Origin: Klebsiella pneumoniae
GTDB lineage: Bacteria; Pseudomonadota; Gammaproteobacteria; Ga0077536
Assembly (NCBI GenBank): GCA_945862315.1
Contig: CAMAXW010000027.1
Coordinates: 1 to 44,741 of the forward strand
DNA: 44,741 bases
Direction: 5' to 3'
Position numbers and translations under genes: made by a program
In this document: positions 17,890 through 27,707 of the stretch, piece by piece
Position numbering within the stretch: position 1 is the stretch's first letter
How the letters are laid out: the number at the start of each line of letters is the position of its first letter
Notes under the pieces: model-generated
What the model was told of the DNA's origin: nothing
Database searches by the model: none
Seen by the model: only the letters and a program-made list of their open reading frames with translations

Positions 17890-19941
17890 TTAGAATTTTT
17901 CGAGCACAGGGATGGGGCCCAGATCGAGCGGCCCCTGCCCCACTAGTTCGTGCTGACGAGTGGGGAGCCCGCGCCGCAGTCGGGCATAGGTGCCCAGCGC
18001 CCACAGCGGAAAATAGCGGCTATAGCCGTGATAACGCAGATAAAACACCCGTGGGAAGCCAGTCCCGGTATAGGCCTCGTCGTGCCACTCACCCCGCTCG
18101 CTTTGGTGCCGAATGAGATAGTCGATGCCACTCTTGACCTGCGGGGAACGCACTTCACCCACGGCCATTAAGCCGAGCAGCGCCCAAGCGGTTTGCGCGG
18201 CGGTGCTTTCGCCCCGTCCTTTGAGCATGGGGTCATTATAGGTATTGCAGCTCTCACCCCAGCCACCATCCTCGTTTTGCACCCGCTGTAACCAATCGAC
18301 GGCTTTGCGGATGTAGGGCTTGGCGGGGTCTTCGCCAATCGCACCCAGTGCTGCCAGCACGCTCCAGGTACCATAAATGAAGTTCACGCCCCACCGCCCG
18401 TACCAAGCACCGCTGGGATCTTGGTCACGCTCGAGAAACGCCAAGCCCCGGGCAATCGGCGCAAACGTGCTGTTGTAGCCCAGCATCGCCAGCAGTTCCA
18501 CGCAGCGTGCGGTGAGATCGGCCGTGCCGGGATCCACCAATGCGCCGTGGTCGGCGAAAGGAATGTTGTTCAAGTAATTGTAGTTGTTGCCAATGTCGAA
18601 CGCGCCCCAACTGCCATCGGCATTCTGCATACCCAGCAGCCAGTTCACGCCCTGATTGATGCGCTTGAGCTTTTGCTCGTTGTACTGGGCACCGGCGCGC
18701 AGCAACGCCATCAGCACCATGGCCGTGTCGTCAACGTCAGGATATTTATCGTTCTCGTACTGGAATGCCCAGCCACCGCCGGCCAAACCCTTGGCTTGGT
18801 CGCACCAGTCCCCAGGAACAAAAATCTGCTGGTCAAACAGCCACTCCACGGCTTGTTGCACCGGCGGTTGGCGCGGGGTGGCGCCAGATTCGGTCAGGGC
18901 GGAGAGCGTGAGGCAGGTATCCCAAATGGGCGATACGCAGGGCTGGCAATAGGTTTCATCCCTATCCTCAACCAGCAGGTCCTCGATAGCCTGCATGGTC
19001 CGCACAAAATCGGGGTCATCGACCCCCGCCCCTTGCAAGCGCAAGGCCATGGCAGCATTGGCCATCGCCGGAAAGATAGCGCCGATGCCGCCCACACCCT
19101 TGGCGTGGGCACGCGTCCAACGCTCCGCCCGGCGTAAGGCTGGCCCTCGCACCGCAGTCGGTACCAGCGGGTCGATCATTTTAAGGATGCGATCAATCAC
19201 TAAAAACGCGTTCCGCATCCATTTGCCGGGCTTAAATTTATCGAGATTTTTCAAGCTCTCTGGCGGCGCTAGGAACAGCTCGCGGACCGATTGCTCGGGT
19301 TTTAGCGACACCACCGGCCGCCGCGCAAACACGATGAGCAGCGGCACGATGACACAGCGGGACCAATAAGAGACTTTGCTCAAATTGAAAAACCACCACT
19401 GCGGGAGAAACATGATTTCCACCGGCATCGCCGGCACGCTGGACCAAGGGATTTGCCCAAAGACCGCCAAGGTAAAGCGCGTGAACACGTTGCAATGTTC
19501 GGCCCCGCCGTTGGCGCGCACCCACTGACGGGCCAACAGCAAGTGGGGAGCACGTTCGTCTTCGCCACTGAGCTTGAGGGCAAAATAGGCTTTCACTGTG
19601 GCGCTGAGGTCGCCCGGTCCGCCTTCGTACAGGGGCCAACTACCGTTCGCCGCCTGGCGGCTACGCAGATAAGCCGCGATGCGCTGTTCGCGGTCGCTAT
19701 CAACCGTCCCCATAAAGTAATGGAGCATCAAATATTCTGCCGGGATGGTGGCATCGGCTTCGAGATCAAAACGCCAGTGGCCATCGTTGGCTTGACGCGC
19801 CAGTAGCGATTGGGTGGCGCGGGTAATCGCCACCTGTACCCGATCGGTGACGGTTTCCAGTGCGAGCACAGCAGAAAGGTGGTGAGCGTCCCCGCGCTGA
19901 GTCGCCGGCGCCTGCGAGAGGGAATCAATTCTTTCGTTCAT
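17890..19941 (-). CDS. shc: Squalene-hopene cyclase
   Basis: The 683-aa protein has the two-domain alpha/alpha-barrel architecture with several QW repeats (QANDGHW, QAANGSW, QNADGSWG, QDPSGAWYG, QNEDGGWGE). The catalytic DXDDTA box is DVDDTAM at about residues 400-406. FYLRYHGYSRYFPLWALG is the typical C-terminal end. The enzyme is a membrane-associated type II terpene cyclase that turns squalene into hopene or diplopterol, the base of hopanoid lipids. ATG at 19941 (MNERIDSLSQ) was chosen because the upstream frame is low-complexity; only a weak TAAGA box precedes it. No squalene synthesis or hopanoid-modifying gene is in the window. Confidence 0.96.
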   Translation of the reverse strand: MNERIDSLSQAPATQRGDAHHLSAVLALETVTDRVQVAITRATQSLLARQANDGHWRFDLEADATIPAEYLMLHYFMGTVDSDREQRIAAYLRSRQAANGSWPLYEGGPGDLSATVKAYFALKLSGEDERAPHLLLARQWVRANGGAEHCNVFTRFTLAVFGQIPWSSVPAMPVEIMFLPQWWFFNLSKVSYWSRCVIVPLLIVFARRPVVSLKPEQSVRELFLAPPESLKNLDKFKPGKWMRNAFLVIDRILKMIDPLVPTAVRGPALRRAERWTRAHAKGVGGIGAIFPAMANAAMALRLQGAGVDDPDFVRTMQAIEDLLVEDRDETYCQPCVSPIWDTCLTLSALTESGATPRQPPVQQAVEWLFDQQIFVPGDWCDQAKGLAGGGWAFQYENDKYPDVDDTAMVLMALLRAGAQYNEQKLKRINQGVNWLLGMQNADGSWGAFDIGNNYNYLNNIPFADHGALVDPGTADLTARCVELLAMLGYNSTFAPIARGLAFLERDQDPSGAWYGRWGVNFIYGTWSVLAALGAIGEDPAKPYIRKAVDWLQRVQNEDGGWGESCNTYNDPMLKGRGESTAAQTAWALLGLMAVGEVRSPQVKSGIDYLIRHQSERGEWHDEAYTGTGFPRVFYLRYHGYSRYFPLWALGTYARLRRGLPTRQHELVGQGPLDLGPIPVLEKF

Positions 19942-20529
19942 TCTTACGCTCAGTTTGCGAGGCTGCGACCTCGGGTGGTCCTTCACGCCCTCAGGTTGAG
20001 GGCCCGCTGCGGGCCTAGAACCCCCGCTGGACAACAATTCAGTCTAGGTCGCACGGCAAACGCCGTGCTGGTGGTCATCTGTGCGCTCTACCGGGCGCTA
20101 TCGTCCGTCAACGACACGGCCGGTCTGGTGTTTTGCCGCGTAAAATCCCAGCACCGGCGATGTGTCAGGTGTTCGCTTTGTGTCAAAACGCAACAGCATT
20201 CTATTGGATGAGATTAAAGATGCAATCGCTTGGATATAAGACAACGTTTTTAGCTCCCCAGTGTTGCAGAGTAACAACATTGTCTGCGCTGAGCCACGCT
20301 AAACCCGCACCCCCTGTGACAAAAAGTTTACGGCCTCAGCCGCACCCGGGCCGGCGCTCCAAATATCGCCAACCCACCTGCCTCGCGCCACCCGACTTGC
20401 CGTTCGCACGGGTGCCCAGCTGTCATATTGACGGCGCATATATAAATTGCGCTGACCCGTGCTCAAGCCGGGCTAACCTGTCGCCGATAGCCAGATTCAC
20501 CCATTCTTACAGCACACTGATAGCGCCTC
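19942..20529. other. Intergenic region between divergent shc and motA
   Basis: This 588-bp stretch separates divergent genes and should carry both promoters. A perfect hairpin GGCCCGCTGCGGGCC at 20001-20015 lies 60 bp upstream of the shc start, in its probable leader. An AT-richer segment at 20190-20290 is the most promoter-like part for the shc direction, but no matched -35/-10 pair was recognised. A sigma-28-like promoter for motA lies at 20463-20490. A 609-bp open frame on the plus strand over 20133-20741 is not credible because it runs into motA out of frame. Confidence 0.6.
20463..20490 (+). promoter_or_regulatory. Sigma-28 (FliA)-type promoter of motAB
   Basis: TCAAGCCG at 20463-20470 and GCCGATAG at 20483-20490 are separated by 12 bp. 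The second box matches 7 of 8 bases of the GCCGATAA element, and TCAAG is the usual -35 start in Pseudomonas-type FliA promoters. It points toward motA, whose ATG is 40 bp downstream of the -10 box. Class 3 flagellar genes such as motAB are classical FliA targets. Confidence 0.75.
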
Positions 20530-21384
20530 ATGAACGTCATTCTTGGTATTGTTTTGGTCATAGGCAGTGTTGCCGGCGGCTTTGTGCTGTCCCATGGGCA
20601 ACTCGCGGCGTTGTGGCAGCCCTACGAGCTATTAATTATCGGCGGTGCCGCGTTCGGCGCTTTTGTGATCGCGAACCCAGCCTCGGTCTTAAAGGGCGTC
20701 CTCCACCAGCTCCCTGTTTTGATGAAAGGTTCCCCGTATAAAAAGGGCTACTACCTCGACAGCTTGGCGCTGCTCTACGACCTGCTTTCCAAGGCACGTA
20801 AGCAGGGCATGATGTCACTAGAATCAGACGTCGAGGAACCTGAGAAAAGCACTATCTTCCTCAAGTACCCCAAAATTCTGGGGGACCACCACGCCGTAGA
20901 GTTCCTCACGGATTATCTGCGCCTGATGGTGGGCGGCAGCATCAAAAATTCTTTTGAACTCGAAAACCTGATGGATGTGGAACTCGACACGCACCATGAG
21001 GAAGCGCTCCAACCCTCGGCGGCGCTGACCCGCGTCTCAGATGCCTTGCCGGGCTTCGGCATTGTGGCGGCGGTGTTAGGCATCGTCATCACCATGGCCT
21101 CGCTAGGCGGTCCCCCCAAAGAGCTGGGTGCCCATGTGGCGGCCGCCTTGGTCGGCACGTTTCTCGGCATTCTGCTGGCTTACGGATTTGTCGGCCCCAT
21201 GGCGACGCTGGTTGAACATGGCGCCAGGGACCAATCGCAGTTTTTGAAGGTGCTCAAAACCGTGTTGTTGGCTGCCCAGCAGGGCTATTCACCGCAGATC
21301 GCGGTGGAGTTTGGACGCAAAGCGATTTTTACGGCTGAGCGGCCGGGCTTTAAAGAGCTAGAAGACCACGTGAAGCGCAAATGA
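20530..21384 (+). CDS. motA: Flagellar motor stator protein MotA
   Basis: The 284-aa inner-membrane protein has four membrane segments: residues about 1-20, 33-50, 170-192 and 201-222. The cytoplasmic loop between TM2 and TM3 contains the rotor-contact charges (KARKQGMMSLESDVEEP). The conserved prolines appear in DALPGFGIVAAVLGIVITM and in GFVGPMATL. With MotB it forms the ion channel that drives the flagellum; the length of about 285-295 suits proton-type MotA more than sodium-type PomA (about 250). It is followed by motB after 21 bp. No strong ribosome binding site is seen before the ATG, which is preceded by ACACTGATAGCGCCTC. Confidence 0.96.
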   Translation: MNVILGIVLVIGSVAGGFVLSHGQLAALWQPYELLIIGGAAFGAFVIANPASVLKGVLHQLPVLMKGSPYKKGYYLDSLALLYDLLSKARKQGMMSLESDVEEPEKSTIFLKYPKILGDHHAVEFLTDYLRLMVGGSIKNSFELENLMDVELDTHHEEALQPSAALTRVSDALPGFGIVAAVLGIVITMASLGGPPKELGAHVAAALVGTFLGILLAYGFVGPMATLVEHGARDQSQFLKVLKTVLLAAQQGYSPQIAVEFGRKAIFTAERPGFKELEDHVKRK

Positions 21385-21405
21385 TCCGGACTGGCAGCCA
21401 AACCC

Positions 21406-22470
21406 ATGGCGGTTGAATCCCCCCCGATCATCGTTAAAAAAATCAAGAAAGGCGGCCATGGTCACCATGGCGGCGCGTGGAAGGTCGCGTTTGCTGACTT
21501 TGTCACCGCCATGATGGCGTTTTTCATGTTGCTGTGGCTCTTGGGCTCCACCACGCCTGAGCAAAAAGCCGGCATTGCGGACTACATGAACGACCCGACT
21601 GCCAGCGAGGGACCGGGCGGCGCCGGTGCTAATCCCATACTAGACGGTGGCGCGGGCATTTTGGATGGCAAGGGTGCGGCACCTTTTCAACAGTTTGAGG
21701 CCGGCGAGAGTGATGAGCCGGCGACCTCGGCGGAGGTCACTGGTAACGATGCCAGAACGACGGAAGAAACGGCGAAAAAAACCGAAGACACCGCTCAGAT
21801 GAAAATTGAGCAAGCCGAAAAAGAGGCCAAGGAAGCCGAAAACAAGCGCTTGGAATCTTTGCTGCAAGAGCTCAATGCGGCCGTGGAGGCCCAAGCGCTC
21901 AAGCCCTTTAAAGATCAGCTGTTGTTAGACATCACCAGCGAAGGTCTGCGCATCCAGATCGTCGACAAAGAAAACCGACCGATGTTCGCCCAAGGCAGCC
22001 CGGTGCTGGAGAGCTATACCCGCGACATCCTGCACGAGATAGTGAAAGTCATTAAAGCGGTGCCCAACCGCATCAGCATCGCCGGGCACACCGACCAAAC
22101 ACCCTTCGCCAGCGGCAATGGTTACAGCAACTGGGAACTCTCAGCCGACCGCGCCAACGCAGCACGGCGCGAACTGGTGGGTGCGGGTTTGGTGGAGGAA
22201 AAAATCGCGCGGGTCGTGGGTTTGAGCTCCGCTGTGTTGTTTGACAAGCAAAATCCGTTCAGCCCGGTAAATCGTCGCATCAGCATCATCATCATGACCA
22301 AAGCCGCAGAAACCGCGGTCACCAATGGTGAAGGTTCAACCAGCGCTGAGGAACTCCCGCCCACGCCCGCTAACTTCGCCGATCCCGCCGCCAAAGCCGG
22401 CCTCGACGCCGCCCCAGAGACCAACGCCCCAGAGACCGCAACACCTGGCACCACCGTCCCAGCGGGCTAA
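21406..22470 (+). CDS. motB: Flagellar motor stator protein MotB
   Basis: The 354-aa protein has a short basic cytoplasmic N-terminus, one membrane helix with the proton-carrying Asp in WKVAFADFVTAMMAFFMLLW, a charged Glu/Lys/Ala-rich periplasmic linker at about residues 115-150, and an OmpA-like peptidoglycan-binding domain. That domain shows ISIAGHTDQTPF, NWELSADRANAARREL and NPFSPVNRRISIIIM. MotB anchors the stator to peptidoglycan. A Pro/Ala/Thr-rich tail of about 50 residues follows the OmpA domain. It shares the sigma-28-type promoter with motA. Confidence 0.96.
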   Translation: MAVESPPIIVKKIKKGGHGHHGGAWKVAFADFVTAMMAFFMLLWLLGSTTPEQKAGIADYMNDPTASEGPGGAGANPILDGGAGILDGKGAAPFQQFEAGESDEPATSAEVTGNDARTTEETAKKTEDTAQMKIEQAEKEAKEAENKRLESLLQELNAAVEAQALKPFKDQLLLDITSEGLRIQIVDKENRPMFAQGSPVLESYTRDILHEIVKVIKAVPNRISIAGHTDQTPFASGNGYSNWELSADRANAARRELVGAGLVEEKIARVVGLSSAVLFDKQNPFSPVNRRISIIIMTKAAETAVTNGEGSTSAEELPPTPANFADPAAKAGLDAAPETNAPETATPGTTVPAG

Positions 22471-22547
22471 ACATCCCGCGGGGCGGTTTGTTGCGCTGCA
22501 AGCACCGGCTCTCTACAGTACCGGCATTCCGCTTTATCGAGTCCCCT

Positions 22548-23432
22548 GTGTCTGCTTTCCTGCCGCTACTCGCCATGGTCGTGATTTCCCTCGTTTGGGG
22601 CTATAGCTGGATTCTCAACAAGCTCGTGTTGGCCGCCACCGGCCCCTTTACCTTCAGTGCCTATCGCATGCTCCTTGCGGCGAGTTGTTTATTACTGGCC
22701 ATGGCGCTGAGTGGGCGCACGTTACGGCCCACGCGTTGGCGCGAAATGCTGCGTTTGGGGCTGATTCAAACCACCGGTTTTGTGGGCTTGAGCATGTGGG
22801 CGCTGGTGGAAGGCAGCGTGGGCCGGACCTCTATTTTGGTCTTCACGATGCCTTTTTGGATGATTGCCTTGGCCTGGCCACTGTTGGGCGAGCGCATCGA
22901 AGGCTGGCAACGGCTCGCGCTGGGGATCGCCCTGCTGGGCTTGGTGCTGCTCATTCGCCCGTGGGAACCGCAAGGCACTATCTTGAGCAAATGTCTGGCC
23001 GTGGCCGCCGGCGCGGCGTGGGCGGTGGGTTCCATCGAGGTCAAACGGATGCAGCGGCGAGCACCGGTTGACCTGCTGGCGCTCACCACTTGGCAGATGC
23101 TCTTTGGCGCCTTCCCGCTGCTGCTGATTGCCGGGTTGGCGGGTGAACCGCCCCCCGTGTGGACCCCCCAACTCGTCGCGATGCTGGTATTTCTGGCGGT
23201 AGTGGCCACCGCGCTTTGTTGGTTTCTGTGGCTCTACGCGCTCCGCCATCTGTCCACTGGTGCGGCTAGCATGGGCATGCTGAGCGTGCCCATCGTGGCC
23301 ATTCTGAGCGCCCATTGGCAACTCCACGAACGCACCTCGCAGCTGGAACTGGCCGGGATGGCGTGCATCGCCGTGGCGTTATTGGTGTTGAGCGCGCGCA
23401 GCCTGTGGGCGGCGCGCCGCGCCAAGCGCTGA
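22548..23432 (+). CDS. EamA/DMT-superfamily transporter
   Basis: The product is about 294 aa and has ten predicted membrane segments in two EamA repeats. The first opens with MVVISLVWGYSWILNKLVL; the second covers about residues 140-290 (MQRRAPVDLLALTTWQMLFGAFP and ATALCWFLWLYALRHLSTGAASMGMLSVP). It is probably an exporter of amino acids or other small metabolites. The start is uncertain: a GTG at 22548 places TM1 correctly, an ATG at 22575 would cut into TM1, and an in-frame TTG at 22488 adds a polar leader. It follows motB closely, but its role need not be related to motility. Confidence 0.86.
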   Translation: MSAFLPLLAMVVISLVWGYSWILNKLVLAATGPFTFSAYRMLLAASCLLLAMALSGRTLRPTRWREMLRLGLIQTTGFVGLSMWALVEGSVGRTSILVFTMPFWMIALAWPLLGERIEGWQRLALGIALLGLVLLIRPWEPQGTILSKCLAVAAGAAWAVGSIEVKRMQRRAPVDLLALTTWQMLFGAFPLLLIAGLAGEPPPVWTPQLVAMLVFLAVVATALCWFLWLYALRHLSTGAASMGMLSVPIVAILSAHWQLHERTSQLELAGMACIAVALLVLSARSLWAARRAKR

Positions 23433-23544
23433 GCGGGGCCGCGGGCGGCAGGGCTGGACGCTGACGAGGCCGTAATCCGCGCAAAGCGATCTGAGTGGCG
23501 CGGGGTCGATGCCCTGCGGGCTGCGTTGCTTAAACTCGCGCCGC

Positions 23545-23901
23545 TTAGGCGGCCGTGGCTTGGATTGCAGCGAGTGCGGCGGCACGATCGGCATAGGCCG
23601 GAATCAGCGTATTAAAGCCGCTAATAGCGAACACTTCGGCCGCCGTGTCGTGCAAACTGCACACCACAAACAGCAGGCTTGCCGACTTCGCCGCGCGCGC
23701 AATCAACAACCAAACTCGCAGGCCGGCACTAGAAATAGCGTCCAGCGCGGTGCAGTCCATCACCAAACCACGCAGCGTCGGCCCGGCGGCGGCAATCGCT
23801 CGTTCTAACGCCTGCTGCGCTAGCGCGGCCTCTGCAAACCCCAACCGTCCTTGCGGGCATGCAATGCAGGCATCGGCCTGCAATTCAAACGTCAGGTGCA
23901 T
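23545..23901 (-). CDS. STAS-domain anti-sigma factor antagonist-like protein
   Basis: The 118-aa protein is a single STAS domain of the SpoIIAA type. MDCTALDAISSAGLRVWLLIAR contains the loop whose Ser is normally phosphorylated by a cognate serine kinase. FVVCSLHDTAAEVFAISGFNTLIPAYADRAAAL is the typical C-terminal half. GGGAGG lies 6 nt before the ATG at 23901, so longer upstream starts are rejected. It is last in the stressosome operon, 117 bp after the hybrid kinase. It may be a partner of the RsbT-RsbX fusion or of the RsbT-like kinase N-terminus; no sigma factor is nearby. Confidence 0.85.
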   Translation of the reverse strand: MHLTFELQADACIACPQGRLGFAEAALAQQALERAIAAAGPTLRGLVMDCTALDAISSAGLRVWLLIARAAKSASLLFVVCSLHDTAAEVFAISGFNTLIPAYADRAAALAAIQATAA

Positions 23902-24018
23902 CCACGACCTCCCGCCCCCACCTGAGCCTGCTGGCTGATCGTCACCGCGCGCCCTCGCCACGGATTTTGCACCCGGTGTGGCAAGCCTAGCCCCAGTGCC
24001 CAAGGGCCTGCCCGACGC

Positions 24019-26670
24019 TCATTCGCCGCGGCCTTCAGCGGTCATGTCCAGCGCTTGCCGCAGCACCGACAATGCGCGCTCGTAGTCGAATTGATCGGCA
24101 GCACGTTCAAGCTCTGCCGCGTGCAGCGGGAAAGCAGCGCGCAAGGCACCAGCGTGCGCACTCACGAGTTCGCTGGCTTGCGTGTCGGCATCCGCGAGCA
24201 AGCCTTGCAATCGAACACACAAAGTACGGATGGCCGGCCAGTCCACGGTGCCCGTCACCGGTTGCTCTGCAAGCGGCGGTAGGGCCGCTGCCAATTGCGT
24301 CAAAAATTGGTCTAAAAGATGAGTCGTCAAGGCCAATTGCGCATCGACGCCGTCGCGTGCCGCCCGCGCGCGCAGCAGACCTTCCAGCGTTCCGGCAGCT
24401 TGGCTGAGACCTTGTACGCCCAGATTGCCCGCAGTGCCTTTAAGTGTGTGGGCAGCACGCTCTGCGGTGGCCCAGTCTTGGTGTTGGAGTGCGGTACGGA
24501 CTTCGGCGGCCCAGCCCTTCTGAGTGCGCGAAAATCGGCGCAAAAGATCGATGTAGACCGCTTCTTTACCCAGTACCCGCCGCAGTCCGCCCGCCAGATC
24601 AACGCCCGTCAGCGGTGCCAACAAGCCCCCCGGCAGACTGGCAACAGGTACAACGGCCACGGGCATGAGCGGGGGCGGCGCGGCAATGCGGCTCGTTTTG
24701 GGTAGCCAACGCGCTAATGCGCGCTGCAGTTCTTCAGGTTCAACCGGCTTGGCGATGTAGTCGTTCATACCCGCCGCCAAACAGCGCTCGCGATCACCGG
24801 CCATGGCGTTGGCCGTCATCGCCACGATGGGAAGTTGCGCAAAGCGCGGCATAGCACGGATTTCTGCGGTGGCTGCCAGCCCATCCAGCAGCGGCATTTG
24901 GAGGTCCATCAAAACCAGGTCGAAGTGCCCACTCTGGATCCGTTCTACCGCCAGCCGTCCATTGCCGACCACCTCGGTAATCACACCAGCCGCTGCCAGC
25001 AAGCCCAGCGCCACTTCTTGGTTGATCTCATTATCTTCCGCCAACAGCACCTGCGCCCCAGGGAAGCGATCCCACGCCACAGGCCCACGCGCTACTGCCG
25101 GCACCAGTGTGGGCGGCGGCACGAGCTGACGCACCACCAGGAGCGCTTCGTCGAGCAGCGTTTGCGGATTAAGGGGCTTCATCAGCACGCGATCCACGCC
25201 TGATTGACGCGCCGAACGCAGCACGTCTTCACGGCCGAAGCCCGTCAACATGACAATGCGTGGCTGCTGCGCCAAAGCCATCGCGCGAATACGGTGGGTG
25301 AGTTCAATGCCATCCATACCGGGCATCTGCCAGTCCAAAATAATTAAATCGAATGATTCGATTTCGATGGCCGCCAGCGCGCTAGCAGAGTCCTCCATCA
25401 GCCGCACGAGATAGCCGTGGGGTTCCAGAATGAGCCGAATAAGGGTGCGGAGTTCGGCTAGGTCGTCCACCACCAGCACCCGCAGCGCGTACTGGTTCTG
25501 CACCGTTTTTAGTTGGGCTGAGAACCAAAAAGTTGAGCCTTTCCCTAACTCACTGATCAGCCCCACGGTACCGCCCATGAGCTCGGCGAGGTTCTTGCAA
25601 ATGGCCAAACCCAGCCCCGTGCCGCCGTGTCGTCGGGTAGTCGAGCCATCCGCCTGTTGGAAGCTACGGAACAGTAACGTCTGCTGCTCGCCCGTGAGAC
25701 CAATGCCGGTGTCTTTAACCGCAAAGTGCAGCATAACGTCATCGGCGCTGCTGTCCTGCACCTGCACGCTAATTAAAATACTGCCCTGATCGGTGAACTT
25801 CGCCGCGTTATTGGCAAAGTTAATCAAAATTTGTCCGAGACGCAGCGGATCGCCTAGCAGTCGCTTCGGCACGTCCGGCGCCACATCGAAGGCCAAGGAC
25901 AAGTTCTTCGCATAGCATTCTTTGTAGCTGATGGTCGCGACGTTCTCGAGCACTTTTTGGAGCTCGAACTCAACGCTCTCTACCGTCAACATGCGCGCTT
26001 CGATTTTAGAAAAATCTAAAATATCGTTGATGATCCCGAGCAGATGCCGCGCCGAGGCTTGGATTTTCTCGAGGTGGTCGCGCTGACCTGCAGACAACTC
26101 CGTGCCCAATACCAAATGCGTGAGCCCCAGCACGGCGTTCATGGGGGTGCGAATTTCGTGACTCATATTGGCCAAAAAATCGCCTTTAGCCTGCGCTGCT
26201 TTTTCAGCAACCGCCGTGGCTTGCACTAAGGCTTGGTTGCGCTGAGCCAACCCCTCAAAAAGTTCCTCGCGCGACAGCGCTTGTGCGATAGCCTGCACTT
26301 GGTCCTGCCGCGCCGCCAATACGTGCACATTGGGGAGCCGGAAATACAGGCGCGCCGTCTGGTTTGAGCCGTCCCGATGGCCGGCCAACGGCGCACACTC
26401 CCACACGCTGGACGGCAGCGCTTGCGCGGATTGAAATTCAAATACCAGCTGCGCCGAGTCGCCGTCGGTCTCGGTCGTAAACAGCAGTTGCGGATCCACA
26501 GCATAACGCTGGTACCAGCGGCCAATCTCCGAGACAGCCCCCGCGATGCGAGCCGCCGTTGCGTCCAAGCCCCCCAAGGCCAGTACGAGCTGGTACACCT
26601 TGCCGCGCCCGATCGTCACGCTACCGGGTCGGCTTAGAGGTAAGACGTAGAGTTCGTTTATTTGTACCAT
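24019..26670 (-). CDS. Hybrid histidine kinase with RsbT-like N-terminus
   Basis: The 883-aa protein has, in order: a region at about 1-120 resembling a degenerate RsbT/RsbW ATPase fold (LPLSRPGS..., [14 protein letters not shown]); a helical linker; HisKA with phospho-acceptor His171 in [11 protein letters not shown]; HATPase with DTGIG and GGTGLGLAI (about 275-388); receiver 1 with Asp446 in [11 protein letters not shown]; receiver 2 with Asp589 in [11 protein letters not shown]; and a C-terminal Hpt domain with His741 in [13 protein letters not shown]. No membrane segment is seen, so it is a cytoplasmic BarA-type phosphorelay protein. It overlaps the RsbT-RsbX stop by 13 nt. The likely target is the HD-GYP response regulator of the same operon. 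Confidence 0.95.
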   Translation of the reverse strand: MVQINELYVLPLSRPGSVTIGRGKVYQLVLALGGLDATAARIAGAVSEIGRWYQRYAVDPQLLFTTETDGDSAQLVFEFQSAQALPSSVWECAPLAGHRDGSNQTARLYFRLPNVHVLAARQDQVQAIAQALSREELFEGLAQRNQALVQATAVAEKAAQAKGDFLANMSHEIRTPMNAVLGLTHLVLGTELSAGQRDHLEKIQASARHLLGIINDILDFSKIEARMLTVESVEFELQKVLENVATISYKECYAKNLSLAFDVAPDVPKRLLGDPLRLGQILINFANNAAKFTDQGSILISVQVQDSSADDVMLHFAVKDTGIGLTGEQQTLLFRSFQQADGSTTRRHGGTGLGLAICKNLAELMGGTVGLISELGKGSTFWFSAQLKTVQNQYALRVLVVDDLAELRTLIRLILEPHGYLVRLMEDSASALAAIEIESFDLIILDWQMPGMDGIELTHRIRAMALAQQPRIVMLTGFGREDVLRSARQSGVDRVLMKPLNPQTLLDEALLVVRQLVPPPTLVPAVARGPVAWDRFPGAQVLLAEDNEINQEVALGLLAAAGVITEVVGNGRLAVERIQSGHFDLVLMDLQMPLLDGLAATAEIRAMPRFAQLPIVAMTANAMAGDRERCLAAGMNDYIAKPVEPEELQRALARWLPKTSRIAAPPPLMPVAVVPVASLPGGLLAPLTGVDLAGGLRRVLGKEAVYIDLLRRFSRTQKGWAAEVRTALQHQDWATAERAAHTLKGTAGNLGVQGLSQAAGTLEGLLRARAARDGVDAQLALTTHLLDQFLTQLAAALPPLAEQPVTGTVDWPAIRTLCVRLQGLLADADTQASELVSAHAGALRAAFPLHAAELERAADQFDYERALSVLRQALDMTAEGRGE

Positions 26671-27707
26671 TTCATTACAACACAGCCGGCATCGTCGTAG
26701 GGTCTAGCGGACTCTCTGACCAACCGGCCCGCGATGTCTGTAGCGGAGCGCATTGCCGCCGTACCCCGCAGATTGTCAATCGCGTTTTCGGCGATGCCAT
26801 CGGTCCAAAGGATCAAGCAGTCATCGGTTTCGAGTGGCGCTGTTTGTTCGTAGGGGGTTGGCCAGCGTCCACCCACCACGCCATCGCGTGACACGCCCCG
26901 CCAAGATAGTTTACCCAGCTTGGCGCAGCGCGTGTTACCGATCCCCATATACCTAAATTGATTGAGGTTGGGTTCGACAAAAGCCAAACCGACCGCCGCG
27001 CCCGCCGTCCCTTGCGCAGCCCCGAACAGGTGTTGCATCACGGCGACCAAATCTGCCGAGGCGTTCGCGCGCAGCGTCGCTGCCAAGTTGTCGGCAACCA
27101 CACTCGCGCGCTTGCCGTGGCCCGAGGCGTCGATCATCGCCAGCAGCAAACCGCCCTGGGTTTCCACCGCCAAGCCACAATCGCCGATGGCATGCTCGCC
27201 TATGTGCGGCTGAGTCCGCACACTGAAAGACCAATAAACGGGAAGCGCCTCGCCCAGCAGGGGCCGCTCGACGTTTTGCGCAGTGGCGTGCGGCGACAGT
27301 GGGCCCCGAATCCGCTTGCTGGCGAACACCACCGTACCACGCCCGATCACGGAGCGAATATTGAAGGCATTGGCCATGCGCCGCACCCCGGGCAGGCCCA
27401 AGCCCAAGGTCCCACCGGTGCTGAAATGATCGTTCATCGCGCGCTCAACGTTCTCGATCCCGGGACCGAAATCCTCGGCCGTGATGTCGATGTCGACGGC
27501 TTGGTCGCGTGCCACCCGCACAACATCAATCACTCCGTGCTGAGCATACTTCACGATGTTGGAACCCAGCTCAGAGATGATGGTGGCGATGATCGAACGG
27601 TCCATCTCCGATGCCTCCGCGAGCAGGCTCGCACGCAGGGGCCATAACACCGCGACGGTAAGATCGGATGCGCTGTTAACGAAGAATCGTGTGACGCCCA
27701 ACGTCAT
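26658..27707 (-). CDS. RsbT-RsbX fusion: serine kinase plus PP2C-type phosphatase
   Basis: The 349-aa protein joins two stressosome enzymes. Residues about 1-135 are a GHKL ATPase of the RsbT type with the N box [12 protein letters not shown] (Asn50), G1 box DFGPGI and G2 box [12 protein letters not shown]. Residues about 155-349 are a SpoIIE/PP2C domain of the RsbX type with Asp176 and [10 protein letters not shown] for metal binding, ILWTDGIAE and DDAGCVVM. RsbT phosphorylates RsbS and RsbR, and RsbX removes the phosphates. The ATG at 27707 overlaps the RsbS stop as ATGA; an upstream extension to 27740 is not needed. Confidence 0.88.
   Translation of the reverse strand: MTLGVTRFFVNSASDLTVAVLWPLRASLLAEASEMDRSIIATIISELGSNIVKYAQHGVIDVVRVARDQAVDIDITAEDFGPGIENVERAMNDHFSTGGTLGLGLPGVRRMANAFNIRSVIGRGTVVFASKRIRGPLSPHATAQNVERPLLGEALPVYWSFSVRTQPHIGEHAIGDCGLAVETQGGLLLAMIDASGHGKRASVVADNLAATLRANASADLVAVMQHLFGAAQGTAGAAVGLAFVEPNLNQFRYMGIGNTRCAKLGKLSWRGVSRDGVVGGRWPTPYEQTAPLETDDCLILWTDGIAENAIDNLRGTAAMRSATDIAGRLVRESARPYDDAGCVVMKWYK

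Noticed and set aside
18421-19137. Plus-strand open frame opposite the squalene-hopene cyclase gene
   Set aside because: It lies entirely inside shc, which has conserved QW and DXDDTA motifs on the other strand.
20133-20741. 609-bp plus-strand open frame upstream of motA
   Set aside because: It overlaps the start of motA in another frame, its product has no recognisable domain, and the promoter for motA lies inside it.
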